From: Paludibacter sp.
Lineage (GTDB): Bacteria > Bacteroidota > Bacteroidia > Bacteroidales > Paludibacteraceae
DNA: 52,222 nt
Assembly (NCBI GenBank): GCA_009781075.1
Contig: WQYU01000003.1
Location: 1 to 52,222, forward strand
Direction of reading: 5' to 3'
Positions 15,856-25,390 of this stretch are shown in pieces. The notes beneath the pieces were generated by a model. That model made no database searches. It worked only from the letters and a program-made list of their open reading frames with translations, and was not told the origin of the DNA. A program made the position numbers and the translations under genes. Numbering within the stretch: the first letter of the stretch is position 1; each line of letters begins with the position of its first letter.

Positions 15856-16881
15856 ATGAAAAACAAACAGTATTTTTTTGTGCAATTTTATTTAATATTT
15901 AAAAATTTTTCCATAAAAAAAATAATAAATTTATTAAAAATTAACATATCATATTTTTTTTCGATTTTTAAAATAAGTACAAAATATGATATGATGCCTG
16001 TATTTGCCTCTTTTGAGCCGTCAAATTTTTGCAATTTGCAATGCCCGCAATGTCCGGTATCAATGCGTACAAAACAGAATTTTAAAGGTGAATTGATGAG
16101 TTTTGATTTATTTAAAAACATTTTTAATGAATTGAAACACAATTTATTATATGCAATTTTCTATTTTCAGGGCGAGCCGCTGATAAACAAAAATTTAACA
16201 AAAATGATTGCTTTTGCTCACAAAAACAAAGTTTTTACAATGACTTCAACAAATGCACAACTACTTGATAATCAAACCTCTCGCGAATTAGTAGAATCCG
16301 GACTTGATAAAATTATTATTTCTATTGACGGAGCAACGCAGGAGAGTTATGAGCAATATCGCATTGGAGGCTCACTTGAAAGGGCGATTGAAGGTGTAAA
16401 ATTTATTCAAAATTGGAAAAAGAAATTGCATAGCCGAACTCCGTTAGTTGAAATTCAGTGCCTGTTGTTGAGTACAACGGAACAGCAAATCTTTGAAATG
16501 CAACAACTTACAAAAACATTAAATGCCGACAAACTTATTTTTAAAACTGCTCAATTCTATGATTTTGAGAACGGAAATATTCTTATGCCCAAAAATGAGA
16601 AATTAAGCCGCTATTGTCTAAATACTGATGGTAAATATATGATTAAGAATAAATTACATAATCGTTGCTTGCGGCTGTGGGCAGGCACGGTAATTACTTC
16701 CGACGGAAAAATTTTACCATGTTGCTTTGATAAAAACGCCGATTTTATTTTTGGAGAAATCGGAGAAAACTCAAAAGTTGGTTTTAAAGAAATTTTTAAC
16801 GGAAATATAGCACACACATTCCGCAAAAAAATCGCAGAAAACCGCAAACAATTCGCAATGTGCAGAAACTGCACAGAATAG
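15856..16881 (+). CDS. Radical SAM/SPASM-domain protein
   Basis: The 341-residue protein has the radical SAM cluster motif Cys59-x3-Cys63-x2-Cys66 (SNFCNLQCPQC). A barrel with FQGEPLINKNL and STNAQLLD follows. The C-terminal SPASM-like cysteines are in CLRLWAGTVITSDGKILPCCFD and CRNCTE, which would hold one or more auxiliary Fe-S clusters. Related proteins modify peptides or cofactors. No substrate peptide gene is evident next door: the flanking genes are a convergent hypothetical and a divergent structured leader. The basic, hydrophobic N-terminus (1-45) is unusual and might be trimmed by an internal start. The substrate is unknown. Confidence 0.85.
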   Translation: MKNKQYFFVQFYLIFKNFSIKKIINLLKINISYFFSIFKISTKYDMMPVFASFEPSNFCNLQCPQCPVSMRTKQNFKGELMSFDLFKNIFNELKHNLLYAIFYFQGEPLINKNLTKMIAFAHKNKVFTMTSTNAQLLDNQTSRELVESGLDKIIISIDGATQESYEQYRIGGSLERAIEGVKFIQNWKKKLHSRTPLVEIQCLLLSTTEQQIFEMQQLTKTLNADKLIFKTAQFYDFENGNILMPKNEKLSRYCLNTDGKYMIKNKLHNRCLRLWAGTVITSDGKILPCCFDKNADFIFGEIGENSKVGFKEIFNGNIAHTFRKKIAENRKQFAMCRNCTE

Positions 16882-16886
16882 AAAAT

Positions 16887-17237
16887 TCAGATAATAGCGC
16901 AAATAAATTTATTGAAAAATAAGATCGCCGTCCTTATCAAAGTTTTTATATCCTTGTGATACAGCCGAATTTTCGCTATTTTGCCGTTTGTTTGCTTCGC
17001 CATGCCGTTGCCGATATTTGTGCCAATTTGTGTTATTATATTGTAAATGTGCGATTTAAATGTTTTTTTAGCGGATTTCATATACTTATTTTTTAGATTT
17101 GAAAGAACAACTGATTCATAATAGCACCTCTCAAAATATATTTTTGCTTCCTGTTGATTTTTACAGTCGTACATTGCTATAAGTTTTTTCTCATTCTCCA
17201 CGCAGCAGCCGTCTTTGTCTTTATAATATTCTATCAT
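16887..17237 (-). CDS. Hypothetical 116-residue protein
   Basis: This frame lies between lpxK and the radical SAM gene. It encodes a basic protein with a helical N-terminal half and a hydrophobic tail ending KFICAII. I recognise no family. No TAnnTTTG box precedes it, and its stop is 5 bp from the convergent gene. The composition is protein-like, but it may not be expressed. Confidence 0.35.
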   Translation of the reverse strand: MIEYYKDKDGCCVENEKKLIAMYDCKNQQEAKIYFERCYYESVVLSNLKNKYMKSAKKTFKSHIYNIITQIGTNIGNGMAKQTNGKIAKIRLYHKDIKTLIRTAILFFNKFICAII

Positions 17238-17261
17238 AGTATATTAATAAAAAAAAATCTG

Positions 17262-17269
17262 TAAATTTG
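17262..17269 (+). promoter_or_regulatory. Promoter -7 box for lpxK
   Basis: TAAATTTG lies 15 nt before the lpxK ATG, the short-leader arrangement common in this window. Confidence 0.45.
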
Positions 17270-17283
17270 TACTCTCAAATTTT

Positions 17284-18396
17284 ATGAAATTTAATAATAA
17301 AAATAAAATATATTGTTGTCTTTCTATATTTTACGGAAAGATAATGCAAATTCGCAATGTTATGTACGACAAAGAAATTTTAAAATCTGTTGGCTTTAAA
17401 GTTCCGATTATTAGTGTTGGCAATTTGACAGTTGGAGGAACAGGCAAAACTCCGCATGTCGAGTTTTTAATTTATATTTTATCGGAAAAATATAAAACAG
17501 CAGTTCTCAGCCGTGGTTATGGGCGCAAAACGAGTGGTTTTGTTCTTGCTGACCAAAAATCAAAAGCAGAAACGATTGGAGACGAGCCATATCAAATTTT
17601 CAAAAAACATCCCGAAGTGATTGTTGCGGTTTGCGAAGACCGCGTTGCAGGTGTGAATGAAATTATTGCTCAATTCCCTGATATTCAAGTAATTATACTT
17701 GACGATGCTTTTCAACATCGTGCAATAATACCGGGTTTGTCAATTTTGCTTACCGATTATTTTAATCTTTATACCGAAGATACTATAATGCCTGCAGGCA
17801 ACTTACGTGAAGCAGCCGAAGGTGCGCAACGCGCTGATATTATTATAGTTACAAAATGTCCCCCTGACGAAGAAATGATGCCTGTTGAGTGGATACGCGA
17901 AAAACTCAACAATCCTGAGCAGCCGATATATATGACCCGATATAAATACGAAAATATTGTGCCTGTTTTTCCGGAATCGCAGGGCGAAATTCGTATTCTT
18001 TTGCAGCATTTGATAGAAAAAAATCCCATTAATGATATTCATCTTTTCCTTTTTGTTGGAATTGCCAATCCTGCGCCAATGTTTTCGTATCTTAATCAAA
18101 TGTTTGATAATGTATCACTTATGCAATATTCCGACCATCACAATTTTTCTAAAAAAGATTATAAAACATTAAAAGAAAAATTTGATAATTCAGAATTTCC
18201 AATAAAATATATTATCACAACCGAAAAAGATGCCGCCCGAATTGTAGATGACCGTAATTTTCCCCAAGAATTAAAACCGTACATTTTTGCGCTGCCAATT
18301 AAAACAAAACCTGTGCGTCACAATTCACGTTTTATTAGTAAAATGCGAGATTATGTGCAAAAAACATTGGAAAATAAGCCATACACACCAAAGTAA
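17284..18396 (+). CDS. lpxK: Tetraacyldisaccharide 4'-kinase LpxK
   Basis: LpxK phosphorylates the 4' position of the lipid A disaccharide precursor at the inner-membrane face. The P-loop is GGTGKT (51-56) in ISVGNLTVGGTGKTPHVE. RGYGRKTSGF, IGDEPYQIF and VIILDDAFQH are further family signatures. The 370-residue length is normal. The N-terminal helix (SIFYGKIMQIRNVMYDKEIL) is the expected membrane-associated segment. It is alone rather than with other lpx genes and is convergent with the next gene. Confidence 0.95.
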   Translation: MKFNNKNKIYCCLSIFYGKIMQIRNVMYDKEILKSVGFKVPIISVGNLTVGGTGKTPHVEFLIYILSEKYKTAVLSRGYGRKTSGFVLADQKSKAETIGDEPYQIFKKHPEVIVAVCEDRVAGVNEIIAQFPDIQVIILDDAFQHRAIIPGLSILLTDYFNLYTEDTIMPAGNLREAAEGAQRADIIIVTKCPPDEEMMPVEWIREKLNNPEQPIYMTRYKYENIVPVFPESQGEIRILLQHLIEKNPINDIHLFLFVGIANPAPMFSYLNQMFDNVSLMQYSDHHNFSKKDYKTLKEKFDNSEFPIKYIITTEKDAARIVDDRNFPQELKPYIFALPIKTKPVRHNSRFISKMRDYVQKTLENKPYTPK

Positions 18397-18419
18397 TTGT
18401 CAGAATAAAAATTTGTTTA

Positions 18420-19115
18420 TCAATATTTTTGCTCGCTGTCGCGAAAATAATACACAATTCCAAATTCGCTGCAAAGTTTGTAGCGAATTTGTGGCGGCTC
18501 GTTTTTAAAATGCTTTTCTACGGTATTCCAAATTTGCAGAATAATTTGGTCGGCTTCTTTGAGCAAGGCAGTAAAATCATCACGGCTTCGGTTGGTTGTC
18601 GATTTGTGAAATTGTTGGGTGGTATATTTCTCCTTAAAAATGTCGTAATGCACACGTACTTTGTTAATTGGCGGATTATAAATCGGAATTCCTCCGTTTT
18701 GCGTACGCATTTCTTCGCCCTCAATAATCTTTTCTCCCCAAAAAAGCACGTTCTCTTCTGAACTTAAATTCGGCACATTATTTTCGTTTTTCTCCATCCC
18801 GTAAAGTGTCTTATTTTCCTTCTTAATATCTCCGCGAATGACAGCCAAATTAAATACCTGAATAAAATGTGAAATATACATACGCGCCTGATTTAGTGTT
18901 TGTTGATAATGTTTTGATGCGTCAATTCGCGTTGAAAGTTTATTTTGATACTGCAAAAGTTTTTGCTCAAAATTATTGGAAAAAACCCTCGTCCGACTAA
19001 AAAGTTCCAACGGCAGAACTTTTTGATTATACGGCAGTTTTCCTTCTTTTTCAACGGCTGTGCGCATCGCAAGCAGGCGTGCATTATTTGTTTTTGGTAA
19101 TCGGCGATATGGCAT
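18420..19115 (-). CDS. Conserved hypothetical protein
   Basis: The 231-residue protein begins MPYRRLPKTNNARLLAMRTA, an opening I associate with an uncharacterised protein common in Bacteroidales. It is mostly helical with no signal peptide. Its C-terminal half contains GGIPIYNPPINKVRVHYDIFKE. No catalytic motif is visible. It has its own promoter inside the 3' end of the upstream polyprenyl synthase gene. Confidence 0.7.
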   Translation of the reverse strand: MPYRRLPKTNNARLLAMRTAVEKEGKLPYNQKVLPLELFSRTRVFSNNFEQKLLQYQNKLSTRIDASKHYQQTLNQARMYISHFIQVFNLAVIRGDIKKENKTLYGMEKNENNVPNLSSEENVLFWGEKIIEGEEMRTQNGGIPIYNPPINKVRVHYDIFKEKYTTQQFHKSTTNRSRDDFTALLKEADQIILQIWNTVEKHFKNEPPQIRYKLCSEFGIVYYFRDSEQKY

Positions 19116-19136
19116 TTGATTTTTTAATTTTTTTTA

Positions 19137-19168
19137 CAAAAATAAGAATTTTATTTATTCCTTTGCAA
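19137..19168 (-). promoter_or_regulatory. Promoter for the conserved hypothetical gene
   Basis: Leftward TTG (19168-19166), a 21-nt spacer and TATTTTTG (19144-19137), 21 nt before the ATG. It overlaps the last codons of the upstream gene. Confidence 0.5.
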
Positions 19169-20125
19169 TAACTCTTTTGCTAAAAGTTGTAAATATTCTT
19201 TCTTTGAACTATCAACTTTCACATTATCAAGATGTTCTAATGATTTTTTATAATATAAATTAATTTTTTCTTCTGTTAATTCTTTGATTTTTAAACTATT
19301 AAAAATTTCAATAACACACCGAATTTTATCTTCAGGCAAAATATTATCAGTATTTAAAAGGAAATTCAATTCTTGCCCGATTTGTCCTTTTGCAAGTTGT
19401 AAAGCATTGATTAACAGATATGTTTTTTTATTACATAGAATATCTCCCCCAATTTTTTTCCCAAAAGTTTGCTCGTTGCCCCAAACGTCTAACCAGTCGT
19501 CTTTGAGTTGAAAAGCCAGACCGAGATTAATTCCAAAATCATACATCGCTTGACAATCAGCATTTTGTGCATTTCCAATAATTGCGCCAATTTTGATAGC
19601 ACAGCCCAAAAGTACTGCTGTTTTCAATTTTATCATTTCCAAATATTCTTCGGTAGAAACATTTTGCCGGCTTTCAAAATCCATATCAAGTTGTTGCCCC
19701 CGACAAATTTCTTCTGCGGTTTTGGAAAAAATGTCAAGGACTTCCTTCAAATGCTCCGGTGGTGTTTGCGAAATATATTGATATGCAATTATTTGCATCA
19801 CATCTCCTGAAAGGATTGCCGTATTTTCGTTCCACTTTTTATGCACGGTTGGTTTGCCGCGCCGTACCTCAGCCTTGTCCATAATGTCGTCGTGCAAAAG
19901 TGTAAAATTATGAAAAATTTCAACGCCGATAGCCGGATAAATTGCAGGTAAAATATTGTCGGCAAATAAATTATACGCCATCAAAGTCAATGCAGGACGT
20001 AAGCGCTTTCCACCCAGTGAGAGCACATAATCAATCGGCGCATAGAGTCCTTTCGGTTCACGCTGCCATTGAATTTTATTAATTTGAATATCAATAATTT
20101 TTAAAATTTCCTCAAAAGTTTTCAT
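19151..20125 (-). CDS. Polyprenyl (isoprenyl) diphosphate synthase
   Basis: This 324-residue enzyme condenses isopentenyl diphosphate onto allylic diphosphates. The first aspartate-rich motif is Asp79-Asp80-x2-Asp83 (LLHDDIMDKAEVRRGKPTVH). The second is Asp209-Asp210-x2-Asp213 (FQLKDDWLDVWG). GGKRLRP binds the substrate diphosphate. Phe74, five residues before the first Asp motif, is a bulky chain-length stopper, so a short C15-C20 product is inferred rather than a long quinone tail. It is a single gene with its own promoter. Confidence 0.92.
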   Translation of the reverse strand: MKTFEEILKIIDIQINKIQWQREPKGLYAPIDYVLSLGGKRLRPALTLMAYNLFADNILPAIYPAIGVEIFHNFTLLHDDIMDKAEVRRGKPTVHKKWNENTAILSGDVMQIIAYQYISQTPPEHLKEVLDIFSKTAEEICRGQQLDMDFESRQNVSTEEYLEMIKLKTAVLLGCAIKIGAIIGNAQNADCQAMYDFGINLGLAFQLKDDWLDVWGNEQTFGKKIGGDILCNKKTYLLINALQLAKGQIGQELNFLLNTDNILPEDKIRCVIEIFNSLKIKELTEEKINLYYKKSLEHLDNVKVDSSKKEYLQLLAKELLQRNK

Positions 20126-20197
20126 TTTTTTTTAATTTTATAAAAAAAATAATTTTGCACAAGAATGTCCCTGTGCTTTGTTTGAAAAATGATATTG

Positions 20198-20220
20198 CAA
20201 AGGTAGCATAATTCTACCTT
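20198..20220 (-). promoter_or_regulatory. Promoter and overlapping inverted repeat before the polyprenyl synthase
   Basis: TACCTTTG (20205-20198, minus) is the -7 box, giving a leader of about 65 nt. It overlaps AAGGTAG-N7-CTACCTT (20200-20220), a perfect 7-bp inverted repeat that could be an operator. Confidence 0.5.
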
Positions 20221-20302
20221 TTTATAATTTTTGTTTTTACAAAAAAATACGAATTACGAGAATTTTCCGGCAATTCCTAATTAAATTTGTATTCCCCATG
20301 TT

Positions 20303-21619
20303 TCAATATATTTTTTCGCCGAGGGCAATTTTCAGTTTCAGCACGTTTAGGGTATAATCAATTTCGGCTTTATAGAGCGACAATTTACTGTCGGCAAGGT
20401 TGGTGTAACTGTCCAACAGGTCAAGGTTGGTTATAGCCCCTGCCTGATAACTTGTTTGGGCAAGTTTGTATGCCTGTTCTGCCTGCATAAGTTGCATATT
20501 CGATTGCTGGACTTTTTTCTGCGCCGCCTCAATAGACGATTTGCTTTCTATTACCGAATTTGCAATATCACGTTTAGCCAATTCAATATCCTGTTCATCT
20601 GCATCTATTTCGCTGTGGATTGCACTTTTGTTGAACATCGTTCGTCCGGAATCGAAAATCGGTATTTTCAGTCCGCCTCCTATTACATAATTTGCGGTGA
20701 ACTTGTTTATATCGGGTACAAAGCCGTTTTTCCATCCTCCGGAAGCCATCAAATTTACAGAAGGGAAATATTGAGCATTTATCAGAGCGAGTTTCTGTTC
20801 GCCGGCGTGCTTTTTTTCTTCTGCCATTTTCAGTTCAATACGGTTATCAAATGCTGTTTGCGTTAAGTTTTCCACTGTTTGGAGAGGTTGCGAAAGCAGC
20901 AGTTCCGATTTTACGGTCAATGTAGCATTTGGCGCTCGTCCAAGGAAGGAATTTAATTGGCTGATTTGAGTTTTCAGCGAAGTTTCAATGTCAGTTTTTT
21001 GATTTTCTATTGAGGAAATTCTAACCTGCGTACTGAGAACCTCATATTGAGTTGATGTTCCTGCTGCAAGTTTTTTCTGAACAAAATCCAAATGTTGTTG
21101 CAATGTTGCAAGTTCATCGTCTTTGATTTGAATTGCCTGTTGAAGGAAAGCGATATTATAAAAAGTGGCGGCGGCAGCGAGCGAAATTTGCTGTTTGGTC
21201 TGTTCCAAAGCCAATTCGCTAATTATTTTATTGCTTTGTTGAATATTTTTATTTTTCGATGTCCTTCCAAAATCATAAATCAACTGGTTGAGATTCAATG
21301 CAACGCTGTAATTGTCGGCAGGATTCATCTGCATCAAACCTAATCCTAATGCCGACAAATCAAATTCCTGCACCGGCGCAATGCGTGTATATGAGCCGCT
21401 AATGTTGATGTCGGGATAATATGCAGATTTAGCAAGGTTAATGTTTGCATTGGCGGCATCAATATTTTTCTGTGCCTTAATAACTGACGGATAGTTATCT
21501 ACAACCTGCGTTATTACCTGATAAAAGGCAAGCGAATCGTTAGTAAAGTCCGCTGTTTGTCCCAAACAAAGTCCTCGATACAAAAACATTATTCCAACTG
21601 TTATTATTCTTATTTTCAT
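20303..21619 (-). CDS. TolC-family outer-membrane efflux channel
   Basis: The 438-residue protein has a signal peptide ending near CLGQ and the two-fold outer-membrane efflux architecture. Long helices alternate with strands (INISGSYTRIAP, VALNLNQLIYDFGRTSKN, NLMASGGWKNG, GGLKIPIFDSGRT). It forms the trimeric outer-membrane duct of a tripartite pump. It is the last gene of the marR-emrA-emrB-tolC operon, 42 bp after the transporter gene. Confidence 0.92.
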   Translation of the reverse strand: MKIRIITVGIMFLYRGLCLGQTADFTNDSLAFYQVITQVVDNYPSVIKAQKNIDAANANINLAKSAYYPDINISGSYTRIAPVQEFDLSALGLGLMQMNPADNYSVALNLNQLIYDFGRTSKNKNIQQSNKIISELALEQTKQQISLAAAATFYNIAFLQQAIQIKDDELATLQQHLDFVQKKLAAGTSTQYEVLSTQVRISSIENQKTDIETSLKTQISQLNSFLGRAPNATLTVKSELLLSQPLQTVENLTQTAFDNRIELKMAEEKKHAGEQKLALINAQYFPSVNLMASGGWKNGFVPDINKFTANYVIGGGLKIPIFDSGRTMFNKSAIHSEIDADEQDIELAKRDIANSVIESKSSIEAAQKKVQQSNMQLMQAEQAYKLAQTSYQAGAITNLDLLDSYTNLADSKLSLYKAEIDYTLNVLKLKIALGEKIY

Positions 21620-21661
21620 ACGTTTATATTATTTATATTAAAAAATATTATTAAATAATTA

Positions 21662-23293
21662 TTAATCTAATTTAATTTCCCCTGTTTCAATTTTTCTATT
21701 AATTTTCTTTTTACTCCACATAAAAAATATGGGAATGAACCCTATTGCGGCAATAATTGTTGCAACCATAAAATCGTCGTTAACCCCTGAAATAAACGCT
21801 TGATTCGAGACGTTGGATAGTAATTCGCTGTGCGCTTGCTGCGTTGCTATTGCTTGCGAACTGCCTCCAAAATGTTGAATATTATATACTAATCCGCGAA
21901 TGGCATTTTTATATGAATCGCTGTTTGCGGACATTGCAGAACCGTAAATTTGCGAATGAAAAGTAGTACGCGAAGTAAGCAAAGTAGTCAAAATTGCTAC
22001 GCCCAAACTGCCCGCAATCTGCCTGACAGTGTTTGAAATCCCTGATGCTTGCGCCATTTTCACACGCGGCATCATTGCTAACGATATTGAATTTAAAGGC
22101 GTAAAAATCATTCCCATTCCAAAACCGCGTATATATAACGAAGTCATTATATAATGATGTTCGGTCATAAACGAAAGGTTAGTGTTCATAGTAAAACTTA
22201 TGGTGAATAACACCAAACCGAATAGCGCAATAATTTTCGGATTCGTTTTGTCGGACATTATTCCTGACAAAGGTGCAATCGCTCCCTGAATTATTCCCAC
22301 CGGCAAGAAAACTGCTCCCGACTGTGTGGCGGTGTAGCCCAATGCCGTTTGCAGATATAGCGGCAGAAGAAAAGTGCTGCCGAACATTCCCATAGAAAAA
22401 ACGAACATCAGAATATTTGCCATTGCAAAATTGTGATTTTTAAGCAGTCTCAAATCGAGCAAAGGGTCTTTTGTTGTTAATTCCTGTGTGATGAAAACCG
22501 TGAATGCAACCGCAGAAACAGCAAAGCAAGCAAGAATATACGGCGCATGCCAGCCCTCAGAATTTGTTGCGGCAGTGCCTTCCGAAAGGGCATACAATAA
22601 TACGGGCAAAAATATTATTGCCGAGATAAATCCTACAAAATCAAATTTGCGGGTATTATTGTTCCGATATTCGCGCTGAATTACAAAAGTTAATGCCAGA
22701 GCAATAATTCCTATCGGTACATTTACGTCAAAAATCAGTTTCCACGTAAAATTATCAACTAAATATCCGCCGATAAGCGGTCCGAACGATACCGATGCCG
22801 CCGAGGCGATAGACCAAAAACCCAATGCCACTCCACGTTGACGAGGCGGAAATTCTCGCGTAATAATTGCCATACCAAGTGGTTGTACCGTTCCGCCGCC
22901 AATTCCCTGAATTATCCGCGAACAAACAAGCATGGTGATATTTGTTGACATTCCGCATAAGAGCGAACCAATGGTAAAAAGTAACAAACCGGTAAAATAA
23001 ACCCGTTTGTAACCAAATTTGTCTGCTAACCAGCCCGAAGTGGGCAGCATTGAAGCCATTGCGAGCATATATGCCGTAATTACCCATTCAATACTGGAGA
23101 GTCCCACACCGAAAGACGACATAATTTTGGGCAAACTTACATTAACAATTGTAGAATCGAGCACTGCCATAAATGTACCGAGCATAATATTTGCCAATAC
23201 AAACCATTTGTAGCGCGGATTGGTTTCAGAAGTGATACGCCGCCTGTTACCTACCTTGCGGCGAATTTTACTAATATTATTTACTTTACGCAT
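21662..23293 (-). CDS. DHA2-family drug:H+ antiporter (EmrB/QacA type)
   Basis: The 543-residue major facilitator should have 14 membrane segments. LDSTIVNVSLP (first helix, about 45-55), GWLADKFGYKRVYFTG (motif A) and GIGGGTVQPLGMAII are typical of the EmrB branch. A basic N-terminal extension (KIRRKVGNRRR) precedes the first helix. It exports drugs or other small molecules using the proton gradient. It sits between the adaptor and channel genes. Confidence 0.93.
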   Translation of the reverse strand: MRKVNNISKIRRKVGNRRRITSETNPRYKWFVLANIMLGTFMAVLDSTIVNVSLPKIMSSFGVGLSSIEWVITAYMLAMASMLPTSGWLADKFGYKRVYFTGLLLFTIGSLLCGMSTNITMLVCSRIIQGIGGGTVQPLGMAIITREFPPRQRGVALGFWSIASAASVSFGPLIGGYLVDNFTWKLIFDVNVPIGIIALALTFVIQREYRNNNTRKFDFVGFISAIIFLPVLLYALSEGTAATNSEGWHAPYILACFAVSAVAFTVFITQELTTKDPLLDLRLLKNHNFAMANILMFVFSMGMFGSTFLLPLYLQTALGYTATQSGAVFLPVGIIQGAIAPLSGIMSDKTNPKIIALFGLVLFTISFTMNTNLSFMTEHHYIMTSLYIRGFGMGMIFTPLNSISLAMMPRVKMAQASGISNTVRQIAGSLGVAILTTLLTSRTTFHSQIYGSAMSANSDSYKNAIRGLVYNIQHFGGSSQAIATQQAHSELLSNVSNQAFISGVNDDFMVATIIAAIGFIPIFFMWSKKKINRKIETGEIKLD

Positions 23294-23386
23294 TTAAAAA
23301 CCTTTTAACCAAGTCCTTTGTATAAAAATTTCCGTCTTTTTGTGGCGAAAACATAAATGTTTCACATCGATGGTGTTGCTTAGAAA

Positions 23387-24391
23387 TTAATTTTTTAGTA
23401 TTTTTACTACTGCCGACATTCCTGTAAGCAACGGAAAATCAGACAGTTGCCTACCATCATTAGATTCTGCGCTATCAATAGAAATTTTTATCAGAATACG
23501 CTGGGTAACTTTTGTAAAGTTGCCTGATGCATTATTTGGCGGAATAAGTGAAAATTGCGCTGCTGTGGTTGAGCCGATGTCATAAATTTTGCCTTTGAAA
23601 GTAACATCCGGATATGAATCGATTGTAAAAATTGCTTCACGTCCGTTGGTGAGAGTACTCATTTTTGTTTCTTCCAAATAGACCTGAATCCAAAATATCT
23701 GATAATCATTGATTGTGAAAACGGACTGCCCCGGTTGTACAATGTCGCCCGGCAGCAGCCATCGTTTTGCAATAACGCCGTTGCATGGCGCATAGAGTTT
23801 GTAATTATGCAATTGTGAGTTTATTACGTCTATTTGTGCGCTGGCTACATTCACTCCTGCCGCCGCAGCGCCTATTTGCGTCTGCGATACCACAAGCGCT
23901 GCCTGCGAAGCGGCTAATTGTGCCTGTGCCGACTCGTATGTTCTTTTGAAATGGTCGTACTGTTCATGCGTGATTACTCCGCCGTCAAATTGCGTCTGGG
24001 CGCGGGTAAAATCATCTTTTGCTCTGGCAAGATTAACCTCTAATACTTTTTGATTTTCCTTGTCGTAATCTAATTTTGCAACCGATTGCGTTTCGTTTTT
24101 TTGCGATTGTGATTTTACCGCCTCCGTTTGCATTTTTTGTGCGTATAAATCTGTTGAATCCAATTCGGCGAGCAGTTCGCCGGCGCGAACAGTGTCGCCC
24201 TCGTCAACATACAATTTTACAATTCTACCCATCACTTTGGGCGAAACGGTTATTACATTGCTGCTTACGTAAGCATCGTCGGTGCGTACATATTTTGAAT
24301 AGTCGAGATACCACCATATTGCCAAAGTAAGAACGACGAGAATCACTATTGTCAATGGAATGTAAATTTTTAATCTGCTTTTCGTTGCCAT
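23387..24391 (-). CDS. HlyD/EmrA-family periplasmic adaptor
   Basis: The 334-residue adaptor has one N-terminal membrane anchor (IYIPLTIVILVVLTLAIWWYL). A biotinyl-lipoyl-like half motif follows (SPKVMGRIVKLYVDEGDTVRAGELLAELD). A coiled-coil hairpin (about 75-165), the second lipoyl half (APCNGVIAKRWLLPGDIVQPGQ) and a beta-barrel domain complete it. It links the EmrB-like pump to TolC. It is 38 bp downstream of marR and 93 bp upstream of the transporter gene. Confidence 0.92.
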   Translation of the reverse strand: MATKSRLKIYIPLTIVILVVLTLAIWWYLDYSKYVRTDDAYVSSNVITVSPKVMGRIVKLYVDEGDTVRAGELLAELDSTDLYAQKMQTEAVKSQSQKNETQSVAKLDYDKENQKVLEVNLARAKDDFTRAQTQFDGGVITHEQYDHFKRTYESAQAQLAASQAALVVSQTQIGAAAAGVNVASAQIDVINSQLHNYKLYAPCNGVIAKRWLLPGDIVQPGQSVFTINDYQIFWIQVYLEETKMSTLTNGREAIFTIDSYPDVTFKGKIYDIGSTTAAQFSLIPPNNASGNFTKVTQRILIKISIDSAESNDGRQLSDFPLLTGMSAVVKILKN

Positions 24392-24429
24392 ATCCTATTT
24401 TTTTATTATTATTTTTGATGTATATTTAA

Positions 24430-24897
24430 TTATTTTTTTTGAATATATTTGGTCATTATTTCCGTTAGAATTTCTTGTACTTGTGTCGAAGCCGTTTGCA
24501 GGACTGAAATTTTATTGCTCGGCAGCAAGTCAATGCGCTGCCGTAAATCCTCGCTGATGTCTGTTTTGAAATTTTCCAAACAATTTTTTCCTTTTTTTGT
24601 CAGTCGGATGTAAATGATTCGGCGGTCTTTTTCTTCGGGCAAGCGCTCAACCATATCATCAGCGAACAAACTGTTTACGTATGCAGTAACATTTGGTTTG
24701 GACATTCCCAATCGGGCGCCTATTTCCGACATCGACAAAATATCGTGCCGTTCCAATGAAAACAACAGTAATAATATAGACGGCGTTAAGTTTGTTTTTT
24801 TGCGTATAGTCTGTTTCCAATGATTTCCCAGCATGGTGTATATGGAAAACATATTGTCTGTAGAAGATTTGCTTTGTTGATAGTCAATTTTATTCAT
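24430..24897 (-). CDS. MarR-family transcriptional regulator
   Basis: The 155-residue protein has the MarR winged helix: recognition helix in MSEIGARLGMSKPNVTAYVNSL, and wing DDMVERLPEEKDRRIIYIRLTKKG. It is the first gene of the efflux operon and probably represses it until a ligand binds. The upstream DNA has an imperfect dyad next to the -7 box, consistent with autoregulation. Confidence 0.9.
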   Translation of the reverse strand: MNKIDYQQSKSSTDNMFSIYTMLGNHWKQTIRKKTNLTPSILLLLFSLERHDILSMSEIGARLGMSKPNVTAYVNSLFADDMVERLPEEKDRRIIYIRLTKKGKNCLENFKTDISEDLRQRIDLLPSNKISVLQTASTQVQEILTEIMTKYIQKK

Positions 24898-24929
24898 AAT
24901 ATATAATAATTATAAAAAAAAAATAATTG

Positions 24930-24957
24930 CAAAATTATAACTATTCTGATAAACAAA
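24930..24957 (-). promoter_or_regulatory. Promoter and possible MarR operator of the efflux operon
   Basis: TAATTTTG (24937-24930, minus) is the -7 box, with TTTG about 16 nt upstream (24957-24954). Between and over them runs the imperfect dyad TTATCAGAATAGTTATAA. The operator reading is a guess from position. Confidence 0.4.
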
Positions 24958-25112
24958 GGAATTTTTTAATGTCATTTAACAAAAAAAAATATTGTTTAAT
25001 CAAATAATTAAGACAAAAATATTTTGAAAAGAGATAACATAATTTTTGTAAGATGCAAAGTTTATGAAGAAGATAAGTTGTGAGCATATAAAATGGGAAA
25101 AATTTATCATTT

Positions 25113-25337
25113 TCAAGTCGACATTTTTATTTCTTCAAAATCTACATATTCACCTTCATATTTTTCAAAAATTTTCTTTTTAGGTGTATATTTTGCGCTC
25201 TGCTGTTTGGTAGAGCAGCCGCTAAACAATGCACGCAAATTACCTATAACTTTTGAAATAAAAAAAATTACTCTATTTAAAACAAAAATTATTATTATAA
25301 TTCCCAAAAATAAAATAAACAGAAAGAAAAAATACAT
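25113..25337 (-). CDS. DUF4834-like small membrane protein
   Basis: From the ATG at 25337 this is 74 residues: an N-terminal membrane helix (MYFFFLFILFLGIIIIIF), a basic linker and a C-terminal KYEGEYVDFEEIK box, which I recognise as the DUF4834 signature of Bacteroidota. The frame is open further upstream, but the promoter at 25383-25390 lies between, so the shorter start is right. The equally long ORF on the opposite strand is its shadow. Function is unknown. Confidence 0.75.
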   Translation of the reverse strand: MYFFFLFILFLGIIIIIFVLNRVIFFISKVIGNLRALFSGCSTKQQSAKYTPKKKIFEKYEGEYVDFEEIKMST

Positions 25338-25382
25338 TTTTAAGAAAAAAAATCTAAATGAAAGTGAAATTCTTATTTTTTG

Positions 25383-25390
25383 CAAATTTA
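25383..25390 (-). promoter_or_regulatory. Promoter -7 box for the DUF4834-like gene
   Basis: TAAATTTG on the minus strand, 45 nt before the ATG at 25337. It fixes the shorter start. Confidence 0.5.
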
